DNA of 64,000 nt. Origin: Clostridiaceae bacterium (GTDB lineage Bacteria > Bacillota > Clostridia > Oscillospirales > Acutalibacteraceae). A program made the translations under genes and the position numbers. The notes under the pieces were generated by a model. The model saw only the letters and a program-made list of their open reading frames with translations. It was not told the DNA's origin and ran no database searches. Positions within the stretch are counted from its first letter, which is position 1; the number at the start of each line of letters is the position of its first letter. The stretch is taken from positions 3,616-67,615 of the forward strand of contig CAJGBV010000011.1 of NCBI GenBank assembly GCA_904501755.1. Direction: 5' to 3'. Below are positions 1-9,367 of this stretch, one piece after another.

Positions 1-754
1 CTACAAGAAGCTCACAGGCACTTTGAAGTCTTTTTTTTCTTATAACTGCCGCTATGCCCTCTCCCTTAAGACTAATAAACAGATGCTGTAAATAGGAAAG
101 GCTTAAATGGAAACGTCGGGCAACACTCTCGGGTGTTATATTTTCACTATAGTGCTTTTCAATATGGTCAATAGCATTCAGTACATACTGCTGCTGACGA
201 TCTATGCTATTACCCCTTGTATGTATAAGAGGACTGTCATTGCACACCTCTTTTATTATATCTGCTGCTATGGTCAGATAAGCTTTAAGTTTATTTTCTA
301 CACAACTGTTATTTTCTCTCAGATTTTCTTTCCTTATTTTTTCAAGCTGTTCAGGGGTTTTATTCGTTCTTGCAGACAGTACTGACAGCATTTTTTCGCT
401 TAATGCAGAATAAAATCCGGCAGCACAAATATTTGCAATATGAATCCCTCCCGCAAAAATAGGAATGGTATATTCAGCCACACCGCAATAGCACACTTTG
501 AAGTCCGCATTTCCCCGCCTTCGTATGCTTCGTCGGGTAGCTCGTTTAAGACCTACGCACCTTTTCCATAAACGCGGATTTTTCTTTATTTCCATACAGT
601 ATGGATTGGTATGCCATTTTTTATCAGACAGAAAATCTTCAATACCGGTATAAGAACGCAACACTCCGTAATAATCCTCAATTATTATATGCCAACCTGT
701 ATCCTTTTCAAGCTGAATTAAATATTCTTTAAGCTGAGCTATTTTGTTTTCCAT
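1..754 (-). CDS. AraC-family regulator with PocR-type sensor domain (3' end cut by window edge)
   Basis: Reading leftward from an ATG at 754, the frame stays open to the window edge (251 codons), so the C-terminus is missing. The first ~150 residues look like a PocR ligand-binding domain: a Trp-rich start (WHIIIEDYY), then NPRLWKRC, a Cys-containing VCYCGVAEY segment and IFAGGIHIANI, which fits the sensor's usual G-x-HIANI core. The end (VLNAIDHIEKHYSENITPESVARRFHLS) is the first helix-turn-helix of an AraC DNA-binding domain; the second is only partly present. GGAG lies 4 nt before the ATG. The gene diverges from the FAD oxidoreductase pair, which makes it the likely local regulator (inference). 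PocR domains often sense small diols or sugars; the ligand here is unknown. Confidence 0.8.
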   Translation of the reverse strand, partial: MENKIAQLKEYLIQLEKDTGWHIIIEDYYGVLRSYTGIEDFLSDKKWHTNPYCMEIKKNPRLWKRCVGLKRATRRSIRRRGNADFKVCYCGVAEYTIPIFAGGIHIANICAAGFYSALSEKMLSVLSARTNKTPEQLEKIRKENLRENNSCVENKLKAYLTIAADIIKEVCNDSPLIHTRGNSIDRQQQYVLNAIDHIEKHYSENITPESVARRFHLSLSYLQHLFISLKGEGIAAVIRKKRLQSACELLV

Positions 755-796
755 TTTTCTCCGACAGGCTTTCAATGATAAAAAGCACAAATTTAA

Positions 797-883
797 AGTT
801 TTTTCTTTAATTTTAACCTTATAATAGAAGAAAATCAAGTTTTTATTTAAAACATCTTTAATTTTTTGTTTGGAGGAAGTTTT
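797..883 (+). promoter_or_regulatory. Probable promoter and RBS of the FAD oxidoreductase pair
   Basis: A TATAAT stands at 820-825 without a good -35 hexamer at the 17-nt position, which would fit an activator-dependent promoter next to a divergent AraC gene. GGAGG at 872-876 is 7 nt before the ATG at 884. Confidence 0.45.
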
Positions 884-3571
884 ATGCAAACTATATGGAT
901 TGATGCTGCTGAATTTGAAAACAAAGGCCAGTGGAAATTAGAAAGCCAGTTTGTCAGAAGTGTTGGTGCTTCTTACCTTTTAGGAATAAACAAACCCGGT
1001 GTACCTGTAGAAAACACCAACACAACATTTAAAATAGAAGAAGACGGATATTATCGTTTCTTTGTTCGCACTAAAAACTGGAAATTCCCTGAGGCTCCCG
1101 GTCAATTTACTCTTGCCGCAGATGGCGAGGAATTACCAAACATATTAGGCAAAATGCCCACACATAAATGGTACTGGGAAATTGCAGGTGACCTTTATCT
1201 TAAAAAGGGCACTCACACACTTTCTGCAATTGACAAAACAGGTTGGCTCGCCCGTTTTTCAAGTATAGTTATAACAAGTGATATGGATTTCACCCCCTCC
1301 CCCGAAATCGAGCGTTTTATAAAACAAAGAGCTGAAATTAAGGGAATATCTTTAAAGCCGGAAGAGCTTCATTTCGATTACGTAGTAGTGGGTGCCGGTC
1401 CTGCAGGTATTCCCGCTGCCATTGAAGCCGCAAGAAACGGACTTAAAGTTGCTCTTGTTTCGGGCAGACCTGCTATAGGCGGTAATGCAAGTGACGAAGG
1501 CACTATCGGTATGGAAGGCGCGGCTTCCCGCAACATAGGCGCTTGGGAGGGTGGCATTTTTGGAGAAATCAGAGCTTTACATATGACTAACGGACTCACC
1601 TATCAGGCTTCCTTTGAAACGCTTTGTGAAAAAGAGAAAAACCTCACAGTCTTTCTTAACGAGCTTTGTATTGATGCCGATGCCCAAAACGGACATTTAA
1701 TTTCCGCCACTACCATAAATAACATTACTCTTAAAAAGACAAGATTCACCGCCGATTATTTCTGTGACAGCACAGGTGATGGTTGGCTTGGTTATTATGC
1801 AGGTGCAGCTTATCGTTTTGGCAGAGAGGCAAAATGGGAATATAACGAACAACTTGCTCCTCAGATTCCCGACACACTAACCATGAGTGGTTGCATTTGC
1901 GGTTGGCAGGAAGATTTGCCAAAAATGAGAAGTTATAAAGCGGTAAAAACCGATCATAAAGTTACCTTTACCGCGCCCGATTGGGCTATCAAACTTGCCG
2001 AGGGTAAAAAACTTCATCGTGAACCCGTTCAAATTCATTCTGCTTCTTGGTGGCTTGAAAATTCTAATGACCACGATGACCTGTGGGATGACGAGTTTTC
2101 CAGAGACGAAATGATTCGCCTGACTGTAGGTTATTTCCATTGGCTTAAAAATTCAGCGCCTTTAAAACCCGAATTGGCAAAAGAAATTGATTATTATGAG
2201 CTTAAAGCCATTGCTCTTCATAACTCAAAAAGAGAAACACGCCGTCTTATAGGTGATTACGTATTTAATCAGAATGACTGTATATCCGACAGACAGTATC
2301 CCGACACCATAAGCTACTGTGGATGGAGTATTGACATTCATCATCCAAGAGGAATCTATTCAGGTGCAGAAGGAGTTTTCCACTCTAATACAACCATACC
2401 CGTATGTCCGCTACCATATAGAATTCTTTATTCTAAAAACATAGAAAATCTGTTTATTGCCGGAAGATGTTGTTCCGTTTCTCACTTAGGTCTTGGTACT
2501 GTTCGTGTAGAAGCTACTCTTGCAACCCTCGGTCAAGTTACGGGTTGCGCAGCATATCTTTGCAAAAAGTACGACACTACCCCACGAGGAATTTACGAAA
2601 AGCACATTAAAGAACTTCAGCAACTTCTTCTCCGCCACGACCTTACTATCCCCGGTGTTATAAACGAAGATGAAAAGGATTTGGCAAGAACCTCAATCAT
2701 TTCTGCTTCAAGCGTTGCCGACGATGTTTATTTCTCCCATAATCACGGAACAAAAGATATATGGATTCCTTTTGAAACAGAAGTTTTCGCAGGTCCATAC
2801 TGTGACGCAGCAAAACGTCCTGCCGAATTTTATAAAGCAGAACTTAAAAATTTATCAAACAAAGACGTTACCATTAAAGCATATTTATGGCAGTATAACG
2901 ATAGATTAGACATAAACGAAACTATCGAAAAAATTGACGAGTGCTCTGTTACTCTAAAGGGTAACAGCGAAGCATTGGTTGACTTACCGTTTAACGCTCA
3001 GTCAAAAAAGGAAAACTTTGTTGTTTCCTTTGATGCTAACAAAGATATCGCTTGGAGAAGACGTATTCACCCATTTTCTTCGGGGGTTGTTTACTTCCTC
3101 AAAGACGGCAAAATCGTTCAGTCTCCCGACGAAACTATGGAACTGTTCTTTAGCAGCGCGTTACACTTTGCGGTTGACGCCTCTCCCGAAAACGTTATTA
3201 ACGGCATAAACCGTCCTTTAGACAAAAAACTTAACGGTTGGGCTTCCAAAAAAGGACTTCCTGCTTCCTTAAATCTTAAACTCAAAGAACCTAAAGAAAT
3301 AAGTGAAGTCAGAGTTACTACACAAATCGAACTTTCTTATCCTATGTATAACTTCCACCGCTTTACCTCTTCGGTAGGTACTGCAAGTGACGTTATCATT
3401 AGTGTAAGAAACGGCAATACCTGGACCGAGGTTGCGCATATAAAGGATAACATTCAAAAGCAGATGTTGGCGCAATTCGATCCCACTCTTGCCGAAGAAG
3501 TTAAAATCACCGTAAATAAATCTATATTAGACGATGCGGCGCACATTACCGAAGTGAGAATTTATGAATAA
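884..3571 (+). CDS. FAD-dependent oxidoreductase, three-domain (paralogue 1)
   Basis: An 895-residue protein. Residues 1-160 form a beta-rich domain (YRFFVRTKNW, WYWEIAGDLYL) resembling a carbohydrate-binding jelly roll. A Rossmann FAD site follows at about 165-205 (VVVGAGPAGIPAA, GGNASDEG). A second FAD contact near the end of the catalytic part reads NLFIAGRCCSVSHLGLGTVR. The last ~130 residues (from SPENVINGINRP to the C-terminus) resemble the discoidin-like tail of FAD_oxidored (PF12831) proteins. These are common in polysaccharide-using bacteria and often labelled xanthan-lyase-like; the substrate is not known. I place the start at the ATG at 884, not the upstream TTG at 866: GGAGG has good spacing and the neighbouring copy begins with the same MQTIWIDAAEF. 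No signal peptide is seen, so it is probably cytoplasmic. A second copy follows after 20 bp. Confidence 0.85.
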   Translation: MQTIWIDAAEFENKGQWKLESQFVRSVGASYLLGINKPGVPVENTNTTFKIEEDGYYRFFVRTKNWKFPEAPGQFTLAADGEELPNILGKMPTHKWYWEIAGDLYLKKGTHTLSAIDKTGWLARFSSIVITSDMDFTPSPEIERFIKQRAEIKGISLKPEELHFDYVVVGAGPAGIPAAIEAARNGLKVALVSGRPAIGGNASDEGTIGMEGAASRNIGAWEGGIFGEIRALHMTNGLTYQASFETLCEKEKNLTVFLNELCIDADAQNGHLISATTINNITLKKTRFTADYFCDSTGDGWLGYYAGAAYRFGREAKWEYNEQLAPQIPDTLTMSGCICGWQEDLPKMRSYKAVKTDHKVTFTAPDWAIKLAEGKKLHREPVQIHSASWWLENSNDHDDLWDDEFSRDEMIRLTVGYFHWLKNSAPLKPELAKEIDYYELKAIALHNSKRETRRLIGDYVFNQNDCISDRQYPDTISYCGWSIDIHHPRGIYSGAEGVFHSNTTIPVCPLPYRILYSKNIENLFIAGRCCSVSHLGLGTVRVEATLATLGQVTGCAAYLCKKYDTTPRGIYEKHIKELQQLLLRHDLTIPGVINEDEKDLARTSIISASSVADDVYFSHNHGTKDIWIPFETEVFAGPYCDAAKRPAEFYKAELKNLSNKDVTIKAYLWQYNDRLDINETIEKIDECSVTLKGNSEALVDLPFNAQSKKENFVVSFDANKDIAWRRRIHPFSSGVVYFLKDGKIVQSPDETMELFFSSALHFAVDASPENVINGINRPLDKKLNGWASKKGLPASLNLKLKEPKEISEVRVTTQIELSYPMYNFHRFTSSVGTASDVIISVRNGNTWTEVAHIKDNIQKQMLAQFDPTLAEEVKITVNKSILDDAAHITEVRIYE

Positions 3572-3591
3572 ACATAAAGGAGATTAAAATT

Positions 3592-6279
3592 ATGCAAACG
3601 ATCTGGATTGATGCTGCAGAATTCGAAAATAAAGGTCAGTGGAAGTTAGAAAGCCAATTTGTAAGAAGTGTTGGTGCTTCTTACCTTTTAGGAATAAACA
3701 AACCCGGTGTACCTGTAGAAAACGCCAACACAACATTTAAAATAGAAGAAGACGGATATTATCGCTTATTTGTTCGCACTAAAAACTGGAAATTCCCCGA
3801 GGCTCCCGGTCAATTCACTCTTGCCGCAGACGGTGAGGAATTACCAAACATATTAGGCAAAATGCCCACACATAAATGGTACTGGGAAATTGCAGGTGAC
3901 CTTTATCTTAAAAAGGGCACTCACACACTTTCTGCAATTGATAAAACAGGTTGGCTCGCTCGTTTTGCAAGCGTAGTTATAACAAGTGATATGGATTTCA
4001 CCCCCTCCCCCGAAATAGACAGATTTTTACGCCAAAGAGCTGAAATTAAGGGTATATCTTTAAAGGAAGAAGAACTACATTTCGATTACGTTGTTATAGG
4101 CGCAGGTCCTGCAGGAGTTCCTGCCGCTATTGAAGCCGCCCGAAACGGACTAAAGGTTGCTCTTGTTTCAGGACGTCCAACCATTGGTGGAAATGCAAGT
4201 AACGAAGGCACAGTAGGTCTTGACGGTGCCGCTTCCCGTAACAGAGGAGCTTGGGAGGGCGGTATTGCAAACGAAATACGAAATTTACATATGACCAAAG
4301 ATCTTTCCTGGCAGTGCTGTATGGAAACTCTTTGCGAAGCCGAAGAAAATCTTACTGTATTCACAAGTGAACTTTGTATTGATGCAGAAAGCGAAAACGG
4401 TCATATTATTTCTGCCACTACCGTTAATACCAAAACACTTAAAAAAACCAAGTTTTTTGCCGACTTCTTCTGCGACTGCAGTGGTGACGGTTGGCTTGGT
4501 TACTATGCAGGTGCAGCTTATCGAGTAGGTCGTGAAGCTAAATGGGAATATGACGAAAAATTCGCACCCGAAACCCCCGATACACTTACTATGAGCGGTT
4601 GTCTTTGTGATGAACAAGGCGAGATGAAACATATGAGAATTTATCAGGCGGTTCTTACAGATAAAGAGGTACCATTTACGGCTCCCGATTGGGCAATAAA
4701 GCTGCCCGAAGGCGAAGCTCTACATCGTAAGCCTCCTGTTCTCAGATGTGCTGCGTGGTGGCTGGAAAATTCCAATGACCACGATGACCTTTGGGATGAC
4801 GAATTCTCCCGTGATGAAATGGTACGACTGGCTTTAGGTTATTTTCATTGGCTTAAAAATTCTGCTCCCCTTAATGAAAAGCAAAGCAAAGAAATTAAAT
4901 ACTATGAACTTTGCGGTCTTGCTATGCACAACTCCAAAAGAGAGAACCGCCGTCTTATAGGTGATTACGTATTTAATCAAAATGATTGCGTTGCTGATAA
5001 AACCTATCCTGACACCATAAGCTACTGTGGATGGAGCATTGACGTTCACCATCCTAAAGGAATCTATTCAGGGGCAGAAGGCGCTTTCCATTCAAATATG
5101 ACCATACCTTGCTCACCGCTTCCATATAGAATAATATATTCCAAAAATATTGATAATCTTTTTATGGCAGGTAGATGCTGTTCTGTTTCTCACATAGGTC
5201 TTGGTACCGTTCGTGTAGAATCCACCCTCGCTACCTTAGGTCAGGCTACCGGTGCTGCCGCCGCTCTTTGTAAAAAATACGGCACTACTCCTCGCGGTAT
5301 TTACGAAAGCTACATTAGTGAACTTCAACAGCTTTTACTTCGCCACGACCTTACCATACCCGGTGTTTTTAACACAGACGAAAAAGATCTGGCAAGAACC
5401 GCTAAAGTCAGCGCGTCCAGTGTAGCAGATGACGTGTTTATAAATCGCACAGCAGGAACAAAAGACGTTTGGGTTCCTTTAAGTTGTGAAATTTTATCAG
5501 GTCCTATTGGAGATAATTTTACAAAAATCCCCGAGTTTTATAAAGCCGAACTAATGAACGTTTCTGACAAAACCGTTAAAGTTACAGCAAATCTATGGCA
5601 ATACGAAAACATAGATAATATAAACGATACTGCCGAAAAAATCGACAGTTGTACCGTTACTCTTGAACCTAATTGCGACTGCGTTGTAACTCTTCCCTTC
5701 AACAAAAAACCAACTGCGCAGAATTTCGCAATCTCATTTGAAGCTAATGATAACATTTACTGGAGAAGTCGTTCCTATATAGAAAATTCTTTAGCAACAT
5801 ATTATCTTGAAGACGGAGAATTTAAATATCAGGAATTCAAGGGTATGGAGATTTACTATAACAGTGAAATCAATATGTTAGCAGACTGCTCCCCCGAAAA
5901 TGTTATAAACGGCATCAACCGCCCATTAGATTTTAACCTTAACGGATGGGCTTCAAAAAGAGGGTTACCCGCAAGTCTGACATTAAAGTTGTCTGAACCC
6001 AAAACTATTAGTGAGGTAAGAATAACTACTCAGGTTGACTTATCTTATCCTCGATGGTGTTTTCACCCAAATACCATTTCCGTTGGTACAGCCAGTGATA
6101 TTACCATCGAAGTTGGAAATGGTGGAAGCTGGACAGAGGTTGCTCAGATAAAAGACAACATTCAAAAACAAATAACAGCAAGATTTGCACCTGCTTTAGC
6201 CGAAGAAGTAAAAATCACTATAAATAAAACCATAGCAGACAATGCTGCTCATATAACCGAAGTCAGAATTTACGAATAA
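3592..6279 (+). CDS. FAD-dependent oxidoreductase, three-domain (paralogue 2)
   Basis: Same length (895 residues) and architecture as the upstream gene: N-terminal beta domain, FAD fold (VVIGAGPAGVPAA, GGNASNEG), FMAGRCCSVSHIGLGTVR, and a discoidin-like C-terminal domain. It has its own RBS (AAAGGAG before the ATG) and is surely in the same operon. The first ~430 bp of the two genes are nearly identical at DNA level (about a dozen differences between 961 and 1305 by eye). The catalytic and C-terminal parts have clearly diverged, for example around residues 225-260 and 610-750. This suggests either domain-wise gene conversion or diversification of substrate recognition after duplication (inference). 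Substrate unknown. Confidence 0.85.
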   Translation: MQTIWIDAAEFENKGQWKLESQFVRSVGASYLLGINKPGVPVENANTTFKIEEDGYYRLFVRTKNWKFPEAPGQFTLAADGEELPNILGKMPTHKWYWEIAGDLYLKKGTHTLSAIDKTGWLARFASVVITSDMDFTPSPEIDRFLRQRAEIKGISLKEEELHFDYVVIGAGPAGVPAAIEAARNGLKVALVSGRPTIGGNASNEGTVGLDGAASRNRGAWEGGIANEIRNLHMTKDLSWQCCMETLCEAEENLTVFTSELCIDAESENGHIISATTVNTKTLKKTKFFADFFCDCSGDGWLGYYAGAAYRVGREAKWEYDEKFAPETPDTLTMSGCLCDEQGEMKHMRIYQAVLTDKEVPFTAPDWAIKLPEGEALHRKPPVLRCAAWWLENSNDHDDLWDDEFSRDEMVRLALGYFHWLKNSAPLNEKQSKEIKYYELCGLAMHNSKRENRRLIGDYVFNQNDCVADKTYPDTISYCGWSIDVHHPKGIYSGAEGAFHSNMTIPCSPLPYRIIYSKNIDNLFMAGRCCSVSHIGLGTVRVESTLATLGQATGAAAALCKKYGTTPRGIYESYISELQQLLLRHDLTIPGVFNTDEKDLARTAKVSASSVADDVFINRTAGTKDVWVPLSCEILSGPIGDNFTKIPEFYKAELMNVSDKTVKVTANLWQYENIDNINDTAEKIDSCTVTLEPNCDCVVTLPFNKKPTAQNFAISFEANDNIYWRSRSYIENSLATYYLEDGEFKYQEFKGMEIYYNSEINMLADCSPENVINGINRPLDFNLNGWASKRGLPASLTLKLSEPKTISEVRITTQVDLSYPRWCFHPNTISVGTASDITIEVGNGGSWTEVAQIKDNIQKQITARFAPALAEEVKITINKTIADNAAHITEVRIYE

Positions 6280-6298
6280 TTCCACAATTAAAACATCA

Positions 6299-6333
6299 GG
6301 CACCTGATTTTCTTAATCGGGTGCCGCTTTTTT
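6299..6333 (+). terminator. Terminator of the FAD oxidoreductase operon
   Basis: An 11-bp stem (GGCACCTGATT / AATCGGGTGCC, one G-T pair) with a 5-6-nt loop, followed by GC and six T's. Confidence 0.85.
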
Positions 6334-6339
6334 AATATG

Positions 6340-6368
6340 TTGCTTTTTTGCCTTTGTAGGTGTATAAT
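6340..6368 (+). promoter_or_regulatory. Sigma-A promoter of the TIR-like gene
   Basis: TTGCTT (6340-6345), 17-nt spacer, TATAAT (6363-6368). The TATAAT follows a TG pair. GGAAGG precedes the ATG at 6406. Confidence 0.65.
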
Positions 6369-6405
6369 AATTATTATTAATGGTTTTCATGGGAAGGTTT
6401 AATTT

Positions 6406-7806
6406 ATGAGAAACAAACGTGTTTTTATTGGTTGGAGTGGTAACGATAACCGCGAAATAGCTCGAATAATTTCTAACATGCTTACCGAAAATGGTTTTTC
6501 TTCCATTATCGGTGGAGAATGGAGAAATTCCTTTACTGTCAGCGAGGAAATCATTCATCAGATGAATGGTTGTGACTTTGCTATTTTCCTTATAGAAAAG
6601 GAAGTACGCAAAAATGAAGATGACGAAATAATAAGTATGGGCTTTAATCCTAATGTAATGATGGAGCTTGGATATATGCTTCATAAAATTTCCGACCCGG
6701 GATGTGTCCGCCGTATCCTTATTAATGCCCTTCCCCACGAATTGCCATCTGATCTGCAAGGAACCTGGACGGATGAAATAAAAAAAGATAGCTATGATAA
6801 AGATGACAGGCAGGCAAGAGAAGTTTCCATTAATAAAGCTGCAGACGAAATAGCACGGAATTTCCTCACCTACATAAAAACCTTTAAGCCTACAGACAAG
6901 CTTGACTACTTTGATAATTGGGAAGAAAACAAGCTTGACATTTTTGATTTTGAAGGCGATGTAAGAATTGCCGACAAGCTTATTTATGGTATGCAAGCGG
7001 CAATTTACTCAGGTGAATTTGATGAGCTATATAAAACCCTTGAAACCGTAAAGGAAAAACTTACAAAAATTGACCGCTTTAAAGATTATGGTGCTGTAGC
7101 ATGTGCTATGGCGGTTCTCAAGGTTTTTGTTGACTCACGAAGACTAAGTCAGCCGTTAACGGATTCTCAGTTCAGTGAACTATGCGATGACCTTGAAACA
7201 GAGTACGAAAAGGATATTACAGATAAGGACCTTAAAGCCTGGTGTTCTATTTTCAGAACAGATAAATTAGAGCTTTGTTATGAGCTTTGTGCACGCGGCC
7301 AAGAGGATATAGAAGAAAAAGCCGAGCTGTATCGAGAAGCATTAAAGCTAAGCCATAAAATCCTTGAACAGATAGATACTCACCTAAATAGCGAAGATGT
7401 GGACTCTTCCGGCAAAGGTGACGAAAACTACGCGCTTCTTTATAAAGCCTTTGCTAATCGCAATATTTCGCAAATACATAAAATTCTTATTGAGCTTGAA
7501 CCCGATAAGGCTGATGAACATTTAGCAGAGCAGAAAAAATATTGCAAAGAAACTTTTATTAACAGAAAAGAGCTTTACAATTTCTACAAAAGCTCAGCAA
7601 GAGAGAATTCTCGCGCTATGGACCTCGTTTCTCAGGAATATTTTATTGCCCTTGTAGAGCAATATGAATTTGAGGAAAGCTTTACAGAGAAAAAGAAGAT
7701 AAAGCAGACAGCAAAGAAAATCCATGATAAGCTTGTTGACCGCGCGAAAATTCAGAATATGATTTTAGAAACCGTAAAAGCCAAGAAAACCAATTTTTTA
7801 AGTTAG
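6406..7806 (+). CDS. TIR-like domain protein with helical C-terminal region
   Basis: A 466-residue protein. Residues 1-150 are a TIR-like/CAP12-type nucleotide-binding fold: strand 1 KRVFIGWSGNDN, then CDFAIFLIEKE, then NPNVMMELGYML. The Glu of MMELG (residue 87) sits where TIR-like NAD hydrolases carry their catalytic Glu. ELPSDLQG matches the LPSDL motif of this family. Residues ~170-466 are almost all helical and Glu/Lys-rich with TPR-like spacing, so they may be a sensor or oligomerisation part. In known systems such TIR proteins degrade NAD+ or bind cyclic nucleotides during anti-phage defence; here that is inference. It is followed after 9 bp by a nucleoside hydrolase gene, clearly the same transcript. 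A second protein of similar architecture is at 41890-43305. Confidence 0.7.
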   Translation: MRNKRVFIGWSGNDNREIARIISNMLTENGFSSIIGGEWRNSFTVSEEIIHQMNGCDFAIFLIEKEVRKNEDDEIISMGFNPNVMMELGYMLHKISDPGCVRRILINALPHELPSDLQGTWTDEIKKDSYDKDDRQAREVSINKAADEIARNFLTYIKTFKPTDKLDYFDNWEENKLDIFDFEGDVRIADKLIYGMQAAIYSGEFDELYKTLETVKEKLTKIDRFKDYGAVACAMAVLKVFVDSRRLSQPLTDSQFSELCDDLETEYEKDITDKDLKAWCSIFRTDKLELCYELCARGQEDIEEKAELYREALKLSHKILEQIDTHLNSEDVDSSGKGDENYALLYKAFANRNISQIHKILIELEPDKADEHLAEQKKYCKETFINRKELYNFYKSSARENSRAMDLVSQEYFIALVEQYEFEESFTEKKKIKQTAKKIHDKLVDRAKIQNMILETVKAKKTNFLS

Positions 7807-7815
7807 GGTGTCTTT

Positions 7816-8607
7816 ATGAAAACTATAAAAAATGTTGCACTGTTATGCGACTATGGACTTGACGATATTATTGCCACACTTTATCTGTTTGAAAATGCAG
7901 ATAAATTCGGCAAAATAGATATTATAGCTATTGCAGGTAATATGCCCTTAGAACAGACATTCATAAATGCCAAAAGAATAACGACACACGCCGACAATCT
8001 TCCATCAAACGTACGCATTGTAGATACCTCTTGTATACTTCAGAACGGAGAATGTCTTTATGACATTCACGGAAATGACGGTATGGGAGATGTTTTGCCC
8101 TCTGCCTTTGAAGAAAAGGTGCCTGTTATAGATTATAAGGACTGGCTCTGTGAGGTTGACGACAGTTATACACTGGTGAGTCTTGGACCCTGTACTGTAA
8201 CGCTGGATATTCTGAAAAACAAAGGCAAGTTAGATCTTATTATGATGTGTGGTAATATAAACGAACCACCCAACTATAACGGATATGAATTTAATCATGG
8301 TATGGATGCCGACAGCTTTGCACAGTGTGTAAAATACCCCCATGTTTGCGCAACTCTTGATACCTGTCACTGTAATGCTTGTGATTTAAACAAAACTCAA
8401 TTCAAGGCTCAGGGACTTCTCTGTAAAATGCTTGAGCGCTATCATCAGATGTCCCGTGACAGAAAAGAAGAAATCTGTAGTGTATACGACCTTACTGCAG
8501 TGGTTTATCTTATCCACCCCGAAAGATTTGAAACATACTCGGCTACAGACCCATTTGAAAACAAAATCACCATCCTTAAATATATTTCAAAAAACCCGCT
8601 TATATAG
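7816..8607 (+). CDS. Nucleoside hydrolase-like protein (IUNH family)
   Basis: A 263-residue protein with the marks of inosine-uridine nucleoside hydrolases (PF01156). LLCDYGLDDIIATL near the N-terminus corresponds to the Asp-rich calcium-binding motif (usually DxDxGxDD; the first Asp pair is altered). HGNDGMGD and EFNHGMDADSFAQ match the HGxDGLG and EFN...D motifs. Family members split ribonucleosides into base and ribose; the exact substrate cannot be read here. The protein is somewhat short and has an unusual Cys-rich stretch (TLDTCHCNACDL). It starts 9 bp after the TIR-like gene, so both products are probably made together. A role in clearing or recycling nicotinamide riboside, ribosylated products or modified nucleosides made by the TIR partner is possible but unproven. 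Confidence 0.72.
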   Translation: MKTIKNVALLCDYGLDDIIATLYLFENADKFGKIDIIAIAGNMPLEQTFINAKRITTHADNLPSNVRIVDTSCILQNGECLYDIHGNDGMGDVLPSAFEEKVPVIDYKDWLCEVDDSYTLVSLGPCTVTLDILKNKGKLDLIMMCGNINEPPNYNGYEFNHGMDADSFAQCVKYPHVCATLDTCHCNACDLNKTQFKAQGLLCKMLERYHQMSRDRKEEICSVYDLTAVVYLIHPERFETYSATDPFENKITILKYISKNPLI

Positions 8608-8654
8608 CATACCTTCCCTTTTCGGCAAATATTTATTAGAGAGGGGTGTATGTT

Positions 8655-9269
8655 ATGAAAAATATTATCAGGGATTATTTTCTTATTTTAACAGGAAGCG
8701 TTCTCTACGCTTTAAGTACCGTGCTTTTTATTTTCCCCCACATGCTTTTACTTGGAGGAACAAGCGGCATCTCGGTAATTCTTGAATCTTTTCTGCATTT
8801 TTCACCAGGCTCAATTCTTGTGGTGATAAACTTCGCCCTTATAATACTTGCCTTTGTTATACTGGGAAAAGATATGGCGGTAAAAACACTTGTAGGCTCT
8901 ACACTTACCACTATTTTTATCGGACTTTTTGAAAAGCTTCTAAGCTTTGATAGCCCTGTTATACAAAACACCTTGCTTTCTTCAGTAATAGGCGCTACCG
9001 TTCTTGCCTGCGCCAGTGCTGTTATGTTTTATGTTGATTCAAGCTCAGGTGGTACCGACATTATTGCGCTTATAGTAAAAAAATATTCAAGCTTTGACAT
9101 CGGCAAATCTCTTCTTATAACCGATGTTCTTATAGTAATAGTCGGTGGCCTTTTATCAGGAGCTTATATCTTTATAAGTTCTTTTCTCGGTCTATTGATT
9201 AAAACCCTTGGAATAGACCTCGTTATATTGATTATAAAAAAACGCATTGTTATTTTTATTAAAAAATGA
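8655..9269 (+). CDS. YitT/DUF161 family membrane protein
   Basis: A 204-residue hydrophobic protein with about five or six membrane segments. LLLGGTSGISVIL near the start and SSGGTDIIALIVKK in the middle are the two repeated Gly-Gly-T(S/D)G/I motifs of the YitT (DUF161) family. Most YitT proteins carry a C-terminal cytoplasmic DUF2179 domain. This one ends just after the last membrane helix (IIKKRIVIFIKK), so that domain is absent. The ATG at 8655 is preferred to the GTG at 8646, because the GAGAGGGG ribosome site would overlap the GTG. It lies 47 bp after the nucleoside hydrolase without a visible terminator, so read-through from the TIR operon is possible. Function unknown; some relatives are linked to transport. 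Confidence 0.75.
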   Translation: MKNIIRDYFLILTGSVLYALSTVLFIFPHMLLLGGTSGISVILESFLHFSPGSILVVINFALIILAFVILGKDMAVKTLVGSTLTTIFIGLFEKLLSFDSPVIQNTLLSSVIGATVLACASAVMFYVDSSSGGTDIIALIVKKYSSFDIGKSLLITDVLIVIVGGLLSGAYIFISSFLGLLIKTLGIDLVILIIKKRIVIFIKK

Positions 9270-9287
9270 CGCCATTTCAAATTTTAC

Positions 9288-9316
9288 TTGCAAATTGCCT
9301 GATTTTTGTATATAAT
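9288..9316 (+). promoter_or_regulatory. Sigma-A promoter of the TAXI TRAP transporter
   Basis: TTGCAA (9288-9293), 17-nt spacer, TATAAT (9311-9316); AGGAGG precedes the ATG at 9368. Confidence 0.75.
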
Positions 9317-9367
9317 GTAAACTAACATAATATTTTTCCGTTTTTTTGGAATTTAGGAGGATTTTTT

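Noticed and set aside
107..385. 92-codon rightward open frame at the left edge
   Set aside because: It is antisense to the AraC/PocR gene, which has real domain sequence, an RBS and an open frame to the edge.
866..883. TTG start six codons upstream of the first FAD oxidoreductase
   Set aside because: It would use the GGAGG ribosome site as coding sequence; the paralogue starts at the equivalent of the ATG at 884.
6313..6996. 227-codon leftward frame opposite the TIR-like gene
   Set aside because: Low-complexity hydrophobic/basic translation, no RBS, fully antisense to a recognisable protein.
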